A DNA stretch of 14,530 bases from an uncultured Streptococcus sp. Its GTDB lineage: Bacteria; Bacillota; Bacilli; Lactobacillales; Streptococcaceae. The notes beneath the pieces are model-generated. The model saw only the letters and a list, made by a program, of their open reading frames with translations. It had not been told where the DNA came from and searched no databases. Made by a program: the position numbers and the translations under genes. Location: assembly GCA_916048145.1 (NCBI GenBank), contig CAJZGT010000014.1, positions 1-14,530 on the forward strand, written 5' to 3'. This document shows, piece by piece, positions 12,376 to 14,530 of the stretch; within the stretch, counting starts at the first letter, position 1, and every line of letters starts with the position of its first letter.

Positions 12376-13635
12376 ATGCTCGGAATTTTAACCTTTATTC
12401 TGGTTTTCGGGATTATTGTGGTGGTGCACGAGTTTGGGCACTTCTACTTTGCCAAGAAATCAGGGATTCTAGTGCGTGAATTTGCCATCGGTATGGGACC
12501 CAAAATCTTTGCTCACATTGGCAAGGATGGAACGGCCTATACCATTCGAATCTTGCCTCTGGGTGGCTACGTTCGTATGGCCGGTTGGGGTGATGATACA
12601 ACTGAAATCAAGACAGGAACTCCTGTCAGTTTGACGCTTGCTGAGGATGGTAAGGTTAAACGCATCAATCTTTCAGGTAAAAAATTAGATCAAACGTCCC
12701 TCCCTATGCAGGTGACCCAGTTTGACTTTGAAGATAAGCTCTTTATTAGGGGCTTGGTTCTGGAAGAAGAAAAAACATTTGCAGTAGATCACGATGCAAC
12801 GGTTGTGGAATCAGATGGTACTGAGGTTCGGATTGCACCTTTAGATGTTCAATATCAAAATGCGACTATCTGGGGGAAACTAATTACCAACTTTGCAGGC
12901 CCTATGAACAACTTTATCTTAGGTGTCGTTGTTTTCTGGATTTTAATCTTTATGCAGGGTGGTGTCAGAGATGTCGATACCAACCAGTTCCATATCATGC
13001 CCCAAGGGGCCTTGGCTAAGGTGGGAGTACCAGAAACGGCACAAATTACCAAGATTGGCTCACATGAGGTTAGCAACTGGGAAAGTTTGATTCAGGCTGT
13101 GGAATCAGAAACCAAAGATAAGACGGCCCCAACCTTGGATGTGACTATTTCTGAAAAGGGGAGTGACAAACAAGTCACTGTTACTCCAGAAGAAAGTCAA
13201 GGCCGTTACCTTCTAGGTGTTCAACCGGGGATTAAGTCAGATTTTCTATCTATGTTTGTAGGTGGTTTTACAACTGCTGCTGACTCGGCCCTCCGAATTC
13301 TATCAGCTCTGAAAAATCTGATTTTCCAACCGGATTTGAACAAGCTAGGTGGACCTGTTGCCATCTTTAAGGCAAGTAGTGATGCCGCTAAAAATGGAAT
13401 TGAGAATGTCTTGTACTTCTTGGCAATGATTTCCATCAATATCGGGATTTTTAATCTTATTCCGATTCCAGCATTGGATGGTGGTAAGATTGTGCTCAAT
13501 ATCCTAGAAGCCATTCGCCGCAAACCATTGAAACAAGAAATTGAAACCTATGTCACCTTGGCCGGAGTGGTCATCATGGTTGTCTTGATGATTGCTGTGA
13601 CCTGGAATGACATTATGCGACTCTTTTTTAGATAA
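12376..13635 (+). CDS. rseP: Site-2-type intramembrane metalloprotease RseP/Eep
   Basis: A 419-residue polytopic zinc protease of the M50 family that cuts within membrane segments. The zinc motif HEFGH is at residues 18-22 in the first helix, with the third ligand region PIPALDGGK (Asp368) near the C-terminus. [15 protein letters not shown] follows the first motif. A PDZ-like domain lies between (about 205-275: [31 protein letters not shown] in pieces). Four membrane helices are expected. In streptococci and enterococci the orthologue Eep trims signal peptide remnants into peptide pheromones and processes anti-sigma factors or lipoprotein signal peptides; its substrate here is not shown. GGAGG precedes the ATG, and proS follows 12 bases after the stop. 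Confidence 0.96.
   Translation: MLGILTFILVFGIIVVVHEFGHFYFAKKSGILVREFAIGMGPKIFAHIGKDGTAYTIRILPLGGYVRMAGWGDDTTEIKTGTPVSLTLAEDGKVKRINLSGKKLDQTSLPMQVTQFDFEDKLFIRGLVLEEEKTFAVDHDATVVESDGTEVRIAPLDVQYQNATIWGKLITNFAGPMNNFILGVVVFWILIFMQGGVRDVDTNQFHIMPQGALAKVGVPETAQITKIGSHEVSNWESLIQAVESETKDKTAPTLDVTISEKGSDKQVTVTPEESQGRYLLGVQPGIKSDFLSMFVGGFTTAADSALRILSALKNLIFQPDLNKLGGPVAIFKASSDAAKNGIENVLYFLAMISINIGIFNLIPIPALDGGKIVLNILEAIRRKPLKQEIETYVTLAGVVIMVVLMIAVTWNDIMRLFFR

Positions 13636-14530
<895 letters not shown>

Overview
The window looks like a chromosomal segment of a mitis-group Streptococcus (S. pneumoniae, S. mitis or S. oralis type). This rests on recognisable proteins (LeuRS, RuvB, UppS, CdsA, RseP/Eep, ProRS), the low GC content, and CiaR-type promoters driving csRNA genes. 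The species call is inference from protein and RNA resemblance; no search was run.

Layout, left to right. (1) The 3' two thirds of leuS, closed by a strong terminator. (2) An AT-rich two-gene module: a MarR-family regulator and an acyl-CoA thioester hydrolase/BAAT-family serine hydrolase. Both genes are preceded by the same inverted repeat, TTGTTAA-N5-TTAACAA, so regulator and enzyme probably share one operator code. (3) A gene-poor stretch of about 670 bases with a terminator, one 39-codon minus-strand ORF and what looks like decayed minus-strand coding sequence. (4) A four-gene operon: ABC ATPase, ABC-2 permease, receiver-less LytTR regulator and DUF3021 membrane protein. This resembles the streptococcal LytTR regulatory systems, in which a membrane protein restrains a DNA-binding partner. 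(5) Two GNAT acetyltransferases in one transcription unit.

(6) A dense RNA region, 8064-9001. It holds two tandem CiaR-controlled small RNAs (csRNA/ccn type), then a complete Fst/par-like type I toxin-antitoxin locus. That locus has a 30-residue membrane toxin on the minus strand, a convergent antisense RNA with its own TTGACA-17-GATAAT promoter, a shared bidirectional terminator, and a 17-base repeat through which the antisense RNA can cover the toxin start codon. An orphan csRNA-like terminator sits just before ruvB. (7) ruvB, which appears to be leaderless, overlapped by a DUF925-type nucleotidyltransferase gene. (8) A third csRNA whose CiaR box overlaps the stop codon of the preceding gene. 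(9) The uppS-cdsA-rseP-proS operon for undecaprenyl lipid carrier, phospholipid precursor, intramembrane proteolysis and prolyl-tRNA charging, with proS cut by the window end.

The core genes (leuS, ruvB, uppS to proS) are ordinary housekeeping. The accessory interest lies in the MarR/BAAT module, the ABC-LytTR-DUF3021 operon, and the RNA region, where envelope-stress sRNAs and a type I toxin-antitoxin locus sit side by side.
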